A stretch of 52,786 bases of DNA from an uncultured Bifidobacterium sp. Its GTDB lineage: Bacteria; Actinomycetota; Actinomycetes; Actinomycetales; Bifidobacteriaceae. The DNA lies in the NCBI RefSeq assembly GCF_945269915.1, contig NZ_CALYOY010000012.1, positions 1-52,786 of the forward strand, in the 5' to 3' direction. Position 1 is the first letter of the stretch; the number at the start of each line of letters is the position of its first letter. Positions 17,534 through 26,777 of this stretch are shown piece by piece. Both the position numbers and the translations under genes were made by a program. The notes under the pieces were generated by a model that worked only from the letters and a program-made list of their open reading frames with translations, did not search any database and had not been told where the DNA came from.

Positions 17534-17636
17534 GTTATCCTCTGTTTCGATCGAGTCTCGGGCTTAAGCGTAGAGCAGTTTACCGCAACCCCAGGTCTTT
17601 GTCACACCGGGCCGATCCTGAGGTGGCTGCCGGGGA

Positions 17637-18233
17637 TCATTCTCCCTTTTCCTGGCCCTCCAGCTTGGCCTTGAGGCCTTTCAGGGCATCCCAACGGTCG
17701 TCCAGCACCACATGATGGTGGTCAGGGTGCTCGTTCAGGTCGATTCCGCACTGGGGGCAGAGTCCCCGGCAATCGGGCCTGCACAGGGGCTGGAGGGGGA
17801 GGGCCTCGGCCAGGTTGTCGCGCAGGAGGGCCTCCAGGTCGGCGAAGGCCCCGCCCTCGGCCAGAGGATAGGTGTCGCCGCCCTCCTCCTCACCGGCGAT
17901 GATTTCGGCCTTGCCGGTGGTCTGTTCAGGCTCGGGGGTCTCGTAGGGGAAGAAGACCACGGGGTCCACCCCGATGTCCCGCTCGATGGGCTTGAGGCAC
18001 CTGGTGCACTCGGCCCGAAGGGGGGCGCTGATGTGGGCGGTGAAGATCAGTCCGTCAACCATGGACTCGAAGGACCCGGTGACCTGCACCGGGTCGCCCT
18101 CCCTGATGCCGACCACCTGGTCACCGATGCCGCTCGGGGCGGGGAAGTCCTGGTCGACATGCTTGCTGCGCCCGGCCCTGGCCGCCACCTGGGCCACGGA
18201 AACGGCCCAGGACGAATCCTCCGGTCTGCTCAT
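17637..18233 (-). CDS. DUF177 / YceD family protein
   Basis: A 198-residue YceD/DUF177 family protein. Family cysteines are present as CTRCLKPI and the C-terminal CRPDCRGLCPQCG, which may bind metal. Members are encoded upstream of rpmF across bacteria and have been tied to 23S rRNA accumulation, but the biochemical role is unsettled. I start at MSRPED, which has AAAGGA seven bases before the ATG, rather than the upstream GTG at 18251. It lies between the SepIVA-like gene and rpmF. Confidence 0.93.
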   Translation of the reverse strand: MSRPEDSSWAVSVAQVAARAGRSKHVDQDFPAPSGIGDQVVGIREGDPVQVTGSFESMVDGLIFTAHISAPLRAECTRCLKPIERDIGVDPVVFFPYETPEPEQTTGKAEIIAGEEEGGDTYPLAEGGAFADLEALLRDNLAEALPLQPLCRPDCRGLCPQCGIDLNEHPDHHHVVLDDRWDALKGLKAKLEGQEKGE

Positions 18234-18296
18234 CCCTGCTTCCTTTCGCACGATGCGGTCCTGCCCGGTGCCACCTCCGGTCCGGGCCCGTATGCC

Positions 18297-19049
18297 CTAT
18301 TGCTGGTTGGAGTTCCCGTTCATGGTACGCGCAGCCTCCTGCTCACGCTCATGGAGAACCTCCATCCCGGCCCGTACATCCTGGCCGACCCTGTCCAGCT
18401 GGGTGCCCAGCTCCTGCATGACCTGGGCGGCGTACCCGTTGGCCCCCTGGGTCAGCTTGTCGGCCTGGGCCTGGGCCTGGTCGATGATGGCCTGGGCCTT
18501 CTGCTGGGCCATGGCCACCACGTTCTCCTGACCGGCCAGGAATCGGGCCTGCTCGCCCGCCTCCTTGACGATTTCGGCAGAACGGCTCTGGGCCGCCGAT
18601 ATGGTGGCGTTGGCCTCGGTCTGGGCGGAGTCCAGCCGGCGTTCGGCCTCCCGCATCAGGGCGGAGGCGCGTTCCAGCTGGACGGGGAGCATCTTCTTGA
18701 GTTCGTCAAGGTCACCGTCGAGCTTCTCCCTGTCCACCTTGACCATGCCCGGGTTGAGCAGGGGGGCCTTGGCCTCGTCCAGCATGGTCTGGACCCGGTC
18801 GATGATGTCGTAGACGGTGGTGAATTCCGCCCGGGGCTCATTGGAGGTCGCCTCGCGCAGATCGGGCAGGTCATCCATGTTCAGGCCCTGTCTGGGCTGG
18901 CTCATCCGGGTGGAATCGTCGATGGCCGGGGTGCTCGGTTCGGTTTGTTCTCCTGGTCCGTCCGGGTCCCCTCCCCCGAAGCGGAATGCCTTGTTCGTCT
19001 GGTCGGAGATGTCCCCGTCGCTTCCCCGCCTGTCTGTCTCCTCAACCAT
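18297..19049 (-). CDS. SepIVA/DivIVA-like coiled-coil cell-division protein
   Basis: A 250-residue soluble protein. The first 75 residues are polar and probably disordered. A conserved segment ([21 protein letters not shown], about 75-95) precedes a long Ala/Gln/Glu-rich coiled coil to about residue 225. The order with DUF177, rpmF and rnc resembles the mycobacterial locus encoding SepIVA, a DivIVA-domain septation factor, and I infer a similar role. Its start overlaps the end of coaD by 8 bases, implying translational coupling. The annotation rests on architecture and gene order rather than a catalytic motif. Confidence 0.8.
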   Translation of the reverse strand: MVEETDRRGSDGDISDQTNKAFRFGGGDPDGPGEQTEPSTPAIDDSTRMSQPRQGLNMDDLPDLREATSNEPRAEFTTVYDIIDRVQTMLDEAKAPLLNPGMVKVDREKLDGDLDELKKMLPVQLERASALMREAERRLDSAQTEANATISAAQSRSAEIVKEAGEQARFLAGQENVVAMAQQKAQAIIDQAQAQADKLTQGANGYAAQVMQELGTQLDRVGQDVRAGMEVLHEREQEAARTMNGNSNQQ

Positions 19050-19542
19050 TGTCGGCTCTTTCCGTCTGTAGTATGGTGGTCAGTTTCTTCACTACACTGT
19101 TGGGTACCATGCCCGTGATGTTGCCGCCATGCCTGGCAACATCCTTGACGATGGTGCTGGATATGTGTTCACGCAGCGGATCAGCGGGCAAAAAGAGGGT
19201 CTCCACATCGGCCAGTTTGCGGTTGACCAGGGCCATGCCCAGCTCGGCCTCGTAATCCCCGTTCTGTCGCAGGCCCTTGACGATGACCGAGGCGCCGACC
19301 TGAAGGCAGTAGTCCGTGATCAGGCCCGTGGTCGAGGACACCGTGATCTGCGGGTACCCGTCCTCGTCCAGGGCCTGACGGATCATCTCCACCCGTTCCT
19401 GTTCGCCGAACAGGGGGGTCTTGACGGAATTGACGGCCACGACTACGTGGACGGTGTCGAAGAAGGATGCGCAACGTTCAATCACATCCAGGTGCCCTGA
19501 AGTCACTGGATCGTATGATCCGGGGCATACAGCTATTGTCAT
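19042..19542 (-). CDS. coaD: Phosphopantetheine adenylyltransferase
   Basis: A 166-residue enzyme of coenzyme A synthesis that transfers AMP from ATP to 4'-phosphopantetheine to give dephospho-CoA. The nucleotidyltransferase motif [19 protein letters not shown] is at the N-terminus, with the (T/H)xGH box as TSGH. The C-terminal [15 protein letters not shown] is diagnostic. The start is the ATG of MTIAVCPGS; an upstream in-frame codon would add 14 non-conserved residues. It heads the block that continues with the SepIVA-like gene and DUF177. Confidence 0.97.
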   Translation of the reverse strand: MTIAVCPGSYDPVTSGHLDVIERCASFFDTVHVVVAVNSVKTPLFGEQERVEMIRQALDEDGYPQITVSSTTGLITDYCLQVGASVIVKGLRQNGDYEAELGMALVNRKLADVETLFLPADPLREHISSTIVKDVARHGGNITGMVPNSVVKKLTTILQTERADNG

Positions 19543-19669
19543 GTCAACCAGATTAGCCCCTTGGCTGGAACCAGCGGGATCCACGGTGCCCCCTGCGGAC
19601 GGGTTCGATTGCTCTCAGCCCGGGGATGGACCGTATCGTCAGGGCCCCGGGAGCGGTTATCATGGTGGT

Positions 19670-20023
19670 ATGACTGCTTTTGAGACTCCCTTGCGCCCCG
19701 CTTCGCCCCTGCATGGTCCGGAACCCGTCCTGGACCAGGACCCGGTCTCGCCCCTCTCCGATCCGGACCAGGGTGCCGGTACGGCCGTCCTGGACAGGCC
19801 CGAGACCGAGACCCGGGAGGAGACCCGGCGCAGCGACCAGGGGGATGCCGACAGGTTCGCCCATTACGTGTCCAAGGAGCGCATCGCCGAGTCCAAGTTG
19901 ACCGGCAGGCCGGTCGTGGCCCTCTGCGGCAAGGTCTGGGTGCCCAAGCACGACCCCTCCCAGTACCCCGTCTGCCCGGACTGCCGACGTATCTACGAGG
20001 AAATGATGGGCGGCAAGAAGTAG
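19670..20023 (+). CDS. DUF3039 domain-containing protein
   Basis: A 117-residue actinobacterial protein of unknown function. The N-terminal half is acidic and Pro-rich and probably disordered. The conserved C-terminal half holds DRFAHYVSKERI, VVALCGKVWVPKHDPSQYPVCPDCRRIYEEM. Its three cysteines, including CPDC, suggest a small metal site. It is divergent from coaD across about 125 bases and convergent with the aldo/keto reductase. No function should be assigned beyond the domain name. Confidence 0.85.
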   Translation: MTAFETPLRPASPLHGPEPVLDQDPVSPLSDPDQGAGTAVLDRPETETREETRRSDQGDADRFAHYVSKERIAESKLTGRPVVALCGKVWVPKHDPSQYPVCPDCRRIYEEMMGGKK

Positions 20024-20049
20024 CCCTTCCCGCCCGTCCGCCGGGACGG

Positions 20050-21069
20050 TCAGCCCTTGGAGATCAGGTCGATCCGGTCCAGTTCCTCCTGGCTGAAGTC
20101 CGTATTGGCGCTCGCCTTGAGGTTGTCCAGGATCTGCCCCGGCTTGGAGGCTCCGATCAGGACGGTGGTCACGTCCGGGTCCCGCAGGAGCCAGGCCAGG
20201 GCCATTTCGGCCAGGGTCTGCCCGCGTTGACCGGCCAGGTCGTTCAGCTCCTTGATCTGACCCAGACGCCTTGGGGTCAGGGCCGACTCCTTGAGGAAGC
20301 GCCCGTCGGCCCTGATCCTGCTGTCTTCGGGAATGCCGTGCAGGTAGCGGTCGGTCAGGAGCCCCTGGGCCAGGGGGCTGAAGGTGATGATGCCCTTGCC
20401 CAGCTTCCGGGAGGCCTGCTTGAGTCCGTTGGATTCGATGGTCCGGTCGAATATGGAATACCGGTTCTGGTTGATGATGAAGGGAACGTGGAGTTCGTCC
20501 AGGATTTCGCTCGCCTTCCTCAGGGTGGGGCCGTCGTAGTTCGATAGTCCCACGTAGAGGGCCTTGCCGCTGGATACGGCCTGTGCCAGGGCTCCCATGG
20601 TCTCGTCCAGGGGGGTGTCCGGGTCCGGACGGTGATGGTAGAAGATGTCCACGTAGTCCAGCCCCAGGCGCTCCAGGCTCTGGTCCAGGCTGGACAGGAG
20701 GTACTTGCGCGACCCGAGGTCCCCATAAGGTCCGGGCCACATGGTGTAGCCCGCCTTGGTCGAGATGACCAGTTCCTGGCGGTGGTGGGCGAAGTACCTG
20801 GACAGGATCCTGCCGGCGTTGCGCTCGGCGGCTCCGGGCTCGGGCCCGTAGTTGTTGGCCAGGTCGAAGTGGGTGATGCCGTGGTCGAAGGCCGTGAAGC
20901 AGAGTTCCCGCATCCGCTCGAAGGGGGTCTGGTCCCCGAAGTTGTGCCAGAACCCCAGCGATATGGGAGGCAGCATGAGGCCGCTGGATCCGCAGTGCCG
21001 GTAGGTCGTGGTCTCGTAGCGGTCGGGCGCAGGGGTGTATGAGCCGTTCTGGTGGGGTACGGTGCTCAC
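20050..21069 (-). CDS. Aldo/keto reductase, YghZ (L-glyceraldehyde 3-phosphate reductase) type
   Basis: A 339-residue NADPH-dependent aldo/keto reductase. The N-terminus YRHCGSSGLMLPPISLGFWHNFG, the FDLANNYGPEPGAAE segment (catalytic Tyr) and KAGYTMWPGPYGD (catalytic Lys) match the YghZ/Gpr branch, which reduces L-glyceraldehyde 3-phosphate and methylglyoxal in E. coli. The only sensible start is the GTG of VSTVPHQNG, 2 bases after the pncB stop, so the two genes are coupled. Substrate assignment is by family only. Confidence 0.9.
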   Translation of the reverse strand: MSTVPHQNGSYTPAPDRYETTTYRHCGSSGLMLPPISLGFWHNFGDQTPFERMRELCFTAFDHGITHFDLANNYGPEPGAAERNAGRILSRYFAHHRQELVISTKAGYTMWPGPYGDLGSRKYLLSSLDQSLERLGLDYVDIFYHHRPDPDTPLDETMGALAQAVSSGKALYVGLSNYDGPTLRKASEILDELHVPFIINQNRYSIFDRTIESNGLKQASRKLGKGIITFSPLAQGLLTDRYLHGIPEDSRIRADGRFLKESALTPRRLGQIKELNDLAGQRGQTLAEMALAWLLRDPDVTTVLIGASKPGQILDNLKASANTDFSQEELDRIDLISKG

Positions 21070-21071
21070 TT

Positions 21072-22403
21072 TTATATCGTTTCGACGATGGTGGGGATGA
21101 TCGGTTCGCCCCGCATCAGGCTGAGCGCCCCGATGGGCAGTTCGTCCAGGGTCCTGGCACGGTGGTCCCTGGCCTCCAGCACGGCCTGCCCTCCCTGGTA
21201 TTCCCGGTTGATGCAGCCGTGGTCCACATAGGTGACCAGGAGGTCCCGCCAGTCCTGTTCGGGCCTGAATCCGTCCAGGGACTGCTCCGCCCCGGATATG
21301 ACGTGCTCGGCACTGGCCAGGTTGTACTCGTAGGACCGGTAGGCGAGCTTCCGCCCCGGCACCGATGCCTTGCCGACGGACTTCTTGGCCACGGCCTGCA
21401 TGGTCCCGGCCGAATTCTCCCGTTCGGTCAGCTTGTAGACCATGGCGCAGGTCGGCGCCCCCGACCCGGTGACCAGCATGGTGCCCACCCCGTAGGAGTC
21501 GACGGGGGCCGTCTGGAGGGAGGCGATGGCGTATTCGTCCAGGTCGTTGGTGACGGTGATCGTGGCCTTGGTGGCCCCCAGGGCATCCAACTGGTGCCTG
21601 ACACGCTGTGCCAGGGAGCCCAGGTCGCCCGAGTCGATCCTGACCCCGCCCAGGTCGGGCCCGGCCACCTCCACGGCCGTCTTGACCGCCTCGTCGATGG
21701 AGTAGGTGTCGGTCAGGAGGGTGGTGTTCCTGCCCAGGGCATTGATCTGGGCCACAAAGGCATCGCGTTCCGTGTCGTGCAGGAGGGTGAAGGAGTGGGC
21801 TGCGGTGCCGATGGCCTTGAACCCGTAGCGCTGGGCGGCCAGGAGGTTGGACGTGCCCTGGAATCCGCCCACCATGGCGGCCCTGGCGGCGGCCACGGCA
21901 GCGTACTCGTTGGCCCTCCGGGCGCCCATGTCCATGCAGGGCCTTCCCTTGGCCGCCGAAACCATGCGCGAGGCGGCCGAGGCCACGGCAGAGTCGTAGT
22001 TGAGGATGGAAAGGATGACGGTCTCCAGGAGGGTGCACTCGCCGAATCCGCCCTCCACCTGGAGGACGGGGGAGTTGGGGAAGAAGACCTCACCCTCCCT
22101 GTAGCCCCGAATGGTGCCGGTGAATTGGAAGTGCTCCAGCCACTGTATGGTCGCCGGGCTGACGATCTTCCTGTCCGAAAGGAAACGCAGCTCATCCTCG
22201 GTGGGGTGGAAGCGCTCGATGGCATCCAGGATCCTGCCGGTCCCGGCCACCACCCCGTAGCGCCGCCCCGCGGGGAGGTGACGGGTATAGACCTCGAAGA
22301 CGGACCGGCGCCCGGCAGTGCCGTCCTGGAGGGCGGCGTCCAGCATCGTGTACTCGTACATGTCGGTCATCAGGGCGGTGGAAGTCCGGTCGGTTTCGTT
22401 CAT
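21072..22403 (-). CDS. pncB: Nicotinate phosphoribosyltransferase
   Basis: A 443-residue enzyme of NAD salvage that joins nicotinate to phosphoribosyl pyrophosphate. Family segments include ALMTDMYEYTMLDAAL near the N-terminus, the substrate-binding stretch around FGECTLLET, and VRIDSGDLGSLAQRVR. The start is the ATG of MNETDRTSTAL; the open frame continues 52 codons upstream without conservation and overlaps the divergent membrane-protein gene's leader. It is followed after 2 bases by the aldo/keto reductase. Confidence 0.95.
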   Translation of the reverse strand: MNETDRTSTALMTDMYEYTMLDAALQDGTAGRRSVFEVYTRHLPAGRRYGVVAGTGRILDAIERFHPTEDELRFLSDRKIVSPATIQWLEHFQFTGTIRGYREGEVFFPNSPVLQVEGGFGECTLLETVILSILNYDSAVASAASRMVSAAKGRPCMDMGARRANEYAAVAAARAAMVGGFQGTSNLLAAQRYGFKAIGTAAHSFTLLHDTERDAFVAQINALGRNTTLLTDTYSIDEAVKTAVEVAGPDLGGVRIDSGDLGSLAQRVRHQLDALGATKATITVTNDLDEYAIASLQTAPVDSYGVGTMLVTGSGAPTCAMVYKLTERENSAGTMQAVAKKSVGKASVPGRKLAYRSYEYNLASAEHVISGAEQSLDGFRPEQDWRDLLVTYVDHGCINREYQGGQAVLEARDHRARTLDELPIGALSLMRGEPIIPTIVETI

Positions 22404-22539
22404 GTCAACCTCGCTTGCAGTTCCTGTGCTTGCCGTGTTTCCCCACAGTCTAGTCCAATCCGCACCCGATATGTGCAGGAAGGCCGCCCCGACCATCCAC
22501 ACGTCCAGGCAGTATGACCGGCGGGATATGCTGGTCCCC

Positions 22540-23175
22540 ATGAGATACCTGGTGGCCATCTATCGGTTCCTTATAGCCTTCTTCTGCCTGGCGGGCACCC
22601 ATGAAGCCTGGCTTCTGGGCATCGGGAACAAGTGGGTCTACTTCACCTTCCAGACCAATATGGCCCTGGGTCTGGTCATGCTCTGGGCGGGGGCGGCCAC
22701 CCTCCTGAAGGGAATCCAACCCCCGGCCTGGCTCAAGGGGTGCCTGACCTTGTACATTCTCATCACCGGCCTGGTGGCCATGGTGGTCCTGGGCATCAAC
22801 TCCTCGCCCTACCTGTTGGTGATGGGCATCCGGACCACCTACATGATCCATGCCATCGCCCCGGTCATGGCCCTGGTCGACTTCCTCCTCTTCGACCCCC
22901 ACCGCCGGTTCAAGTGGCACTATGTCCTGACCTGGCTGATCTACTTCCCCCTCTACCTGGCCTTCGTCCTGGTGCGGGCGGCCATCTGGCCCCACTCCGG
23001 CCCCGAGCCCGGCGGGAACCCCTACCCCTACGCATTCATCGATCTGAGCAGGCTGGGATGGGGGCAGATGACCGTCAACATCGCCGAGTACCTGGTGGTC
23101 TTCTTCGTCCTGGGGCTGGTGCTCTTCCTGATCGACAGGATCCTCCCCGCCAGGACGGTCCTGACGGCCTCCTGA
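22540..23175 (+). CDS. Pr6Pr family membrane protein
   Basis: A 211-residue integral membrane protein with about six hydrophobic helices. It has the look of the Pr6Pr (FAR-17a/AIG1-like) family: HEAWLLGIGNKWVYFTFQTNMALG near the first helices, NSSPYLLVMGIRTTYMIHAIAPVMALVDFLLFDP, and PYPYAFIDLSRLGWG before the last helix. The function is unknown. An in-frame ATG at 22528 (MLVP) is an alternative start and neither has a strong Shine-Dalgarno sequence. It is divergent from pncB. Confidence 0.85.
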   Translation: MRYLVAIYRFLIAFFCLAGTHEAWLLGIGNKWVYFTFQTNMALGLVMLWAGAATLLKGIQPPAWLKGCLTLYILITGLVAMVVLGINSSPYLLVMGIRTTYMIHAIAPVMALVDFLLFDPHRRFKWHYVLTWLIYFPLYLAFVLVRAAIWPHSGPEPGGNPYPYAFIDLSRLGWGQMTVNIAEYLVVFFVLGLVLFLIDRILPARTVLTAS

Positions 23176-23235
23176 GTGCAGGTATAGGGCTCCCGGGATA
23201 ATCAAGTGCAGTATGCAAGGAAAGGATGTGCATCC

Positions 23236-24000
23236 ATGGTGGCAATCAAGGACATGTTGGCCGATGGGGCCGTGGTCAGACCGGACGGCAGGGCGGTGGA
23301 CGAGCTGCGCCCGGTCAGGATCACCCGGCACTGGACGGATGCCCCCGAGGGGTCGGTCCTGATCGAGTGCGGGAACACCAGGGTCATGTGCACGGCCTCC
23401 TTCACGCCCACCCTGCCCCGGTGGCGGAGGGACTCGGGCCTGGGATGGGTCACGGCCGAGTACGCCATGCTGCCCAGGGCCACATCCGAACGCACCGCCC
23501 GTGAATCCGTCCGGGGCAAGGTCGGCGGCCGTACCCAGGAGATATCCCGCCTGATCGGGCGCTGTCTGCGTGGTGTCGTCGACATGGAAGCACTGGGGGA
23601 GAACCAGGTGCAACTGGACTGCGATGTTCTCCAGGCCGACGGGGGCACCCGCACCGCCTCGGTCACCGGAGCCTATGTGGCCCTGGTGGATGCCCTGCGT
23701 TGGGCCCAGGACCACCACCACATCCGCAGCGTCGAGAAGATCATCAAGGACCAGGTGTCCGCCGTGTCGGTGGGAATCATCGACGGGCATCCCATGCTCG
23801 ACCTGCCCTACATCGAAGACAGCCAGGCCATGACCGACATGAACGTCTCCATGACCGGTTCCGGCGACTTCATCGAGATTCAGGGAACCGCGGAGCATCG
23901 CCCCTTCAACCGGTCCGAGCTCGACACGCTCCTGGAACTGGCCACCAAGGGCAACCGGGAGCTCCAGGCGGCCCAGTCTGCGGCGCTCGCCACGGATTGA
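23236..24000 (+). CDS. rph: Ribonuclease PH
   Basis: A 254-residue phosphorolytic 3'-5' exoribonuclease that trims tRNA 3' ends. Conserved stretches are [33 protein letters not shown] with the phosphate-binding arginines, and [32 protein letters not shown] lies upstream of the ATG of MVAIKDML. It is followed by rdgB after 140 bases, a gene pair widely conserved in actinobacteria. Confidence 0.97.
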   Translation: MVAIKDMLADGAVVRPDGRAVDELRPVRITRHWTDAPEGSVLIECGNTRVMCTASFTPTLPRWRRDSGLGWVTAEYAMLPRATSERTARESVRGKVGGRTQEISRLIGRCLRGVVDMEALGENQVQLDCDVLQADGGTRTASVTGAYVALVDALRWAQDHHHIRSVEKIIKDQVSAVSVGIIDGHPMLDLPYIEDSQAMTDMNVSMTGSGDFIEIQGTAEHRPFNRSELDTLLELATKGNRELQAAQSAALATD

Positions 24001-24140
24001 TGCCCGGAGCGGTTGATGCCGGACTTACGATGGAGATGGCCCGTTGATTGTCTCTCCGTAGCCGTCGGCTGAAATCCGCGGCAGCGGGGGACGGGCAACC
24101 CGTGCCGGACGTACCGGGGCCCTGCAAGGAGGAATGAGAT

Positions 24141-24827
24141 ATGGAGAGAGGCGGACAGGTCGTCGTGGCCACCCACAACCAGGGCAAGCTGGTCGAGATG
24201 CGTCGCATCCTCGATTCCCTCCTGGGGGATGACCGGTTCGGCATCGAGCTCGTATCCGCTTCGGACCTGAACCTGCCGGATCCCGTGGAGACCGGGACCA
24301 CCTTCGAGGCCAACGCCCTCCTCAAGGCCAAGCAGACGGCGGAGCTCTCCGGCCTGCCCGCCCTGGCCGACGATTCAGGCCTGATCGTCGACATCATGGG
24401 AGCGGCCCCCGGCATTCTGTCGGCCCGCTGGAGCGGTCGCCACGGGGATGACCAGGCCAATATCGACCTCCTGCTCAGCCAACTGAGGGACATTCCCGAC
24501 GAGTCCAGGACGGCCCGGTTCGTCTGCGCCGCCGCCCTGGTGGTTCCCGACGAACCGGGGTATCCCGTCAGGAACCGCCACACCGTGCGCCAGGGTGAGA
24601 TGCCGGGCAGGATCATCCGGACGCCCAGGGGCGGGGACGGGTTCGGCTACGACCCCATTTTTGAGCCCGATGACCAGCCCGCCCGGGCCGGGACGGACCA
24701 CCGTCTGACCTCCGCCGAGATGAGCCCAGACCAGAAGAACGCCATCTCCCACAGGGGGAAGGCCCTGGCCGCCATCATGCCCGTCCTCATCCGGTGGGTG
24801 CTGGACGATGGCCATGACGTATCCTGA
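24141..24827 (+). CDS. rdgB: Non-canonical purine NTP pyrophosphatase (RdgB/HAM1)
   Basis: A 228-residue house-cleaning enzyme that hydrolyses ITP, dITP and XTP to monophosphates. Motifs are VVATHNQGKLVEM at the N-terminus, ALADDSGLIVDIMGAAPGILSARWSG in the centre, and GFGYDPIFEP with ISHRGKAL at the end. AAGGAGG precedes the start. An insertion rich in charged residues around residues 130-150 makes it slightly longer than the E. coli enzyme (197). Confidence 0.96.
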   Translation: MERGGQVVVATHNQGKLVEMRRILDSLLGDDRFGIELVSASDLNLPDPVETGTTFEANALLKAKQTAELSGLPALADDSGLIVDIMGAAPGILSARWSGRHGDDQANIDLLLSQLRDIPDESRTARFVCAAALVVPDEPGYPVRNRHTVRQGEMPGRIIRTPRGGDGFGYDPIFEPDDQPARAGTDHRLTSAEMSPDQKNAISHRGKALAAIMPVLIRWVLDDGHDVS

Positions 24828-24933
24828 TCCCGATACGAGGGCATCGGCGAGGGGGACACCCGCCTGTGGACACTGGAAGAGGTGGATCCGGGTCTGCTGA
24901 TCCGTATCGGTGTCTGCGGTAGATTCCGCAGGT

Positions 24934-24990
24934 GCAGGGTGGATCCATGTGCGAGATGGAGAAGATTCGAACCCTGGGCCTGCTGTTCCG
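24934..24990 (-). other. Decayed tRNA 3'-end-like copy beside tRNA-Leu
   Basis: This stretch repeats the layout of the 3' end of the neighbouring tRNA-Leu: GCAGGGT, a GATCC/CATCC block, GTGCGAGATGG and then a TTCGAACC T-loop-like segment. The equivalent bases at 24994-25030 belong to the real tRNA. The T-stem does not pair here and there is no matching 5' half, so it cannot be a working tRNA. It may be a remnant of duplication or of integration at a tRNA 3' end. Confidence 0.35.
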
Positions 24991-25007
24991 AAGGCAGGGT
25001 CCATCCG

Positions 25008-25088
25008 TGCGCGAGATGGGACTCGAACCCACACGTCCGAAGACACAGGAACCTAAATCCTGCGCGGCTACCATTACGCCACTCGCGC
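25008..25088 (-). tRNA. tRNA-Leu (anticodon UAG)
   Basis: An 81-base class II cloverleaf. The acceptor stem is GCGCGAG/CTCGCGC with discriminator A, and the anticodon stem CAGGA/TCCTG encloses the loop TTTAGGT with TAG in the anticodon position. A long variable arm (GTC-TTC-GGAC) and a T-arm TGGG-TTCGAGT-CCCA are present. The CCA end is not encoded. It reads CUN leucine codons. Confidence 0.95.
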
Positions 25089-25163
25089 CCAGTGGAATAC
25101 GGATAAGTGCATATCCATGCCATCAATGAATACCACAAAGGTGAGATGGCCCATACGAAAGGG

Positions 25164-25236
25164 AGCCACTTGACAGAATCGAACTGTCGACCTTCTCATT
25201 ACGAGTGAGACGCTCTGCCAACTGAGCTAAAGTGGC
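25164..25236 (-). tRNA. tRNA-Thr (anticodon CGU)
   Basis: A 73-base cloverleaf. The acceptor stem is GCCACTT/AAGTGGC with discriminator U. The D-arm contains GCTCAGTTGGCAGAGC. The anticodon stem TCTCA/TGAGA encloses CTCGTAA, giving CGT as anticodon. The T-arm contains GTTCGATTC. No CCA is encoded. It lies 75 bases upstream of tRNA-Leu in the same direction, so the two may be co-transcribed. Confidence 0.95.
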
Positions 25237-25371
25237 CTGCCGCCCTCGAGGTTCCGGACGGCGTATTCGATACTACAGGATGTCCGGGATAAAACCGCCG
25301 GGCGCGGGAGTCGTATCCGTTTCGGTGTGGCACGCCTGTTTCACCGGCCCGGATTCGAGGAAGGGGCCTTG

Positions 25372-26526
25372 GTGTACAAGCTCCTTGGCAGAATGGGGAG
25401 TATGGATCTTCGCGATTTCTATGCCATAATCCCCGCCGGGGGAGTGGGAACCAGGCTCTGGCCCCTCAGCCGCCAGGACCGTCCCAAGTTCCTCTACGAC
25501 CTGCTCGGGTCGGGCAGGACCATGATCCAGGGCACCTTCGACCGTCTGGCCGGAATCTGCGGGCAGGACCATGTGGTGGTATCGACGGGGCGGCGGCATG
25601 TGGCACAGGTCCGTGCCCAGCTGCCTGGACTCGGTGAGGATGCGGTCTTCCCCGAGCCCGTTCCGCGTGATTCCACGGCGGCCATCGCCTTGGCCACGGC
25701 CGTTCTGGCCCGGCGGCACGGCGATCGGATCGTTGTGGGCTCCTTCGCGGCCGACCATGTGATCCGCGATGACAAGGCCTTCGGGCGGTCGGTCCGCCAG
25801 GCGGTCGCCGCCGCCCGCGCCGGTTATGTCACCACCATCGGGATGGCCGCCTCCAGGCCTTCCACGGCTTTCGGCTACATTCACCAGGGTCCATCCCTGG
25901 CCGCCGAGATTCCCGATGCCCCCGATGCGCGCCTGGTCAGCGAATTCGTGGAAAAGCCCGATGCCTCCACGGCCCAGGCCTATCTGTCGACCGGTGAGTA
26001 TCGATGGAACGCCGGCATGTTCGTCATGCGGGCCGATGTCGTCCTGTCCTGCCTGGAGCGTTTCGTGCCCGACCTGTATGCCAGCATCATGGCCATCGCC
26101 CGGGTCTGGGATGAGGGGGCGGACCAGCGCAATCAGGCCCTGGACGAGTACTGGCCGGGCATCGAGAAGATCGCATTCGACTACGCCGTGGCGGAACCCC
26201 TGTCCGCGGCGGGCGGTGTGGCCATGGTCCCGGGCGGCTTCGATTGGGACGACATAGGCGACTTTAATTCGATCGCCGGCCTCCTGCCGTCGTCCAACCG
26301 TCGCAACATCAAGATCCTTGGCGATTCCGATCGTGTGGTGTATCTGGATTCGGGCGGCGACATGGTCGTGCCGGAGACGGGGCGGACCATAGCCCTGCTC
26401 GGGGTGGACGACATGATTGTGGTCGACACGCCCGATGCCCTTCTGGTGGCACCCAGGGCACGCAGCCAGGAGGTCAAGGACATGGTCGGCAAACTCTCCC
26501 AATACGGAAGGGACGACATTCTCTGA
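25372..26526 (+). CDS. Mannose-1-phosphate guanylyltransferase
   Basis: A nucleotidyltransferase of about 384 residues that makes GDP-mannose from mannose 1-phosphate and GTP, for glycan and cell-envelope synthesis. The signature FYAIIPAGGVGTRLWPLSRQ is near the N-terminus, followed by PKFLYDLLG, VSEFVEKPD and WNAGMFVM. The isomerase domain found in bifunctional ManC enzymes is absent. The GTG at 25372 has AGGAAGG six bases upstream and is my choice; ATGs at 25393 and 25402 are closer to the conserved region but badly spaced from any Shine-Dalgarno sequence. It stands alone between tRNAs and pgi. Confidence 0.9.
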   Translation: MYKLLGRMGSMDLRDFYAIIPAGGVGTRLWPLSRQDRPKFLYDLLGSGRTMIQGTFDRLAGICGQDHVVVSTGRRHVAQVRAQLPGLGEDAVFPEPVPRDSTAAIALATAVLARRHGDRIVVGSFAADHVIRDDKAFGRSVRQAVAAARAGYVTTIGMAASRPSTAFGYIHQGPSLAAEIPDAPDARLVSEFVEKPDASTAQAYLSTGEYRWNAGMFVMRADVVLSCLERFVPDLYASIMAIARVWDEGADQRNQALDEYWPGIEKIAFDYAVAEPLSAAGGVAMVPGGFDWDDIGDFNSIAGLLPSSNRRNIKILGDSDRVVYLDSGGDMVVPETGRTIALLGVDDMIVVDTPDALLVAPRARSQEVKDMVGKLSQYGRDDIL

Positions 26527-26540
26527 GCAGACCTTCCTGT

Positions 26541-26585
26541 TCGCCCCCGGCTTAGGCCGGGGAGGCGTGGCTGAGCCGGGGGCGA
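26541..26585. terminator. Hairpin after the mannose-1-phosphate guanylyltransferase gene
   Basis: TCGCCCCCGGCT (26541-26552) pairs with AGCCGGGGGCGA (26574-26585), a 12-bp perfect stem with a 21-base loop. It begins 15 bases after the stop codon. There is no U-tract. It is likely a U-less terminator separating this gene from pgi. Confidence 0.65.
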
Positions 26586-26777
26586 CCACGGCCTGGTCCT
26601 GACGGACCCCATGCGCGGAGGGTCCTTTGCACATCCGACGCGATGAACCATAGTTGCTGTTTTTGTCGTATTGTGTCCGCTTTTGTGAGTACTTTGGTAG
26701 AAGACCCAAACCTGGGCGGATCATCTCTGAAGACCTGTTCCAAGTCCGGGCATGAAGTCACGAAAGGACCTATGCAT

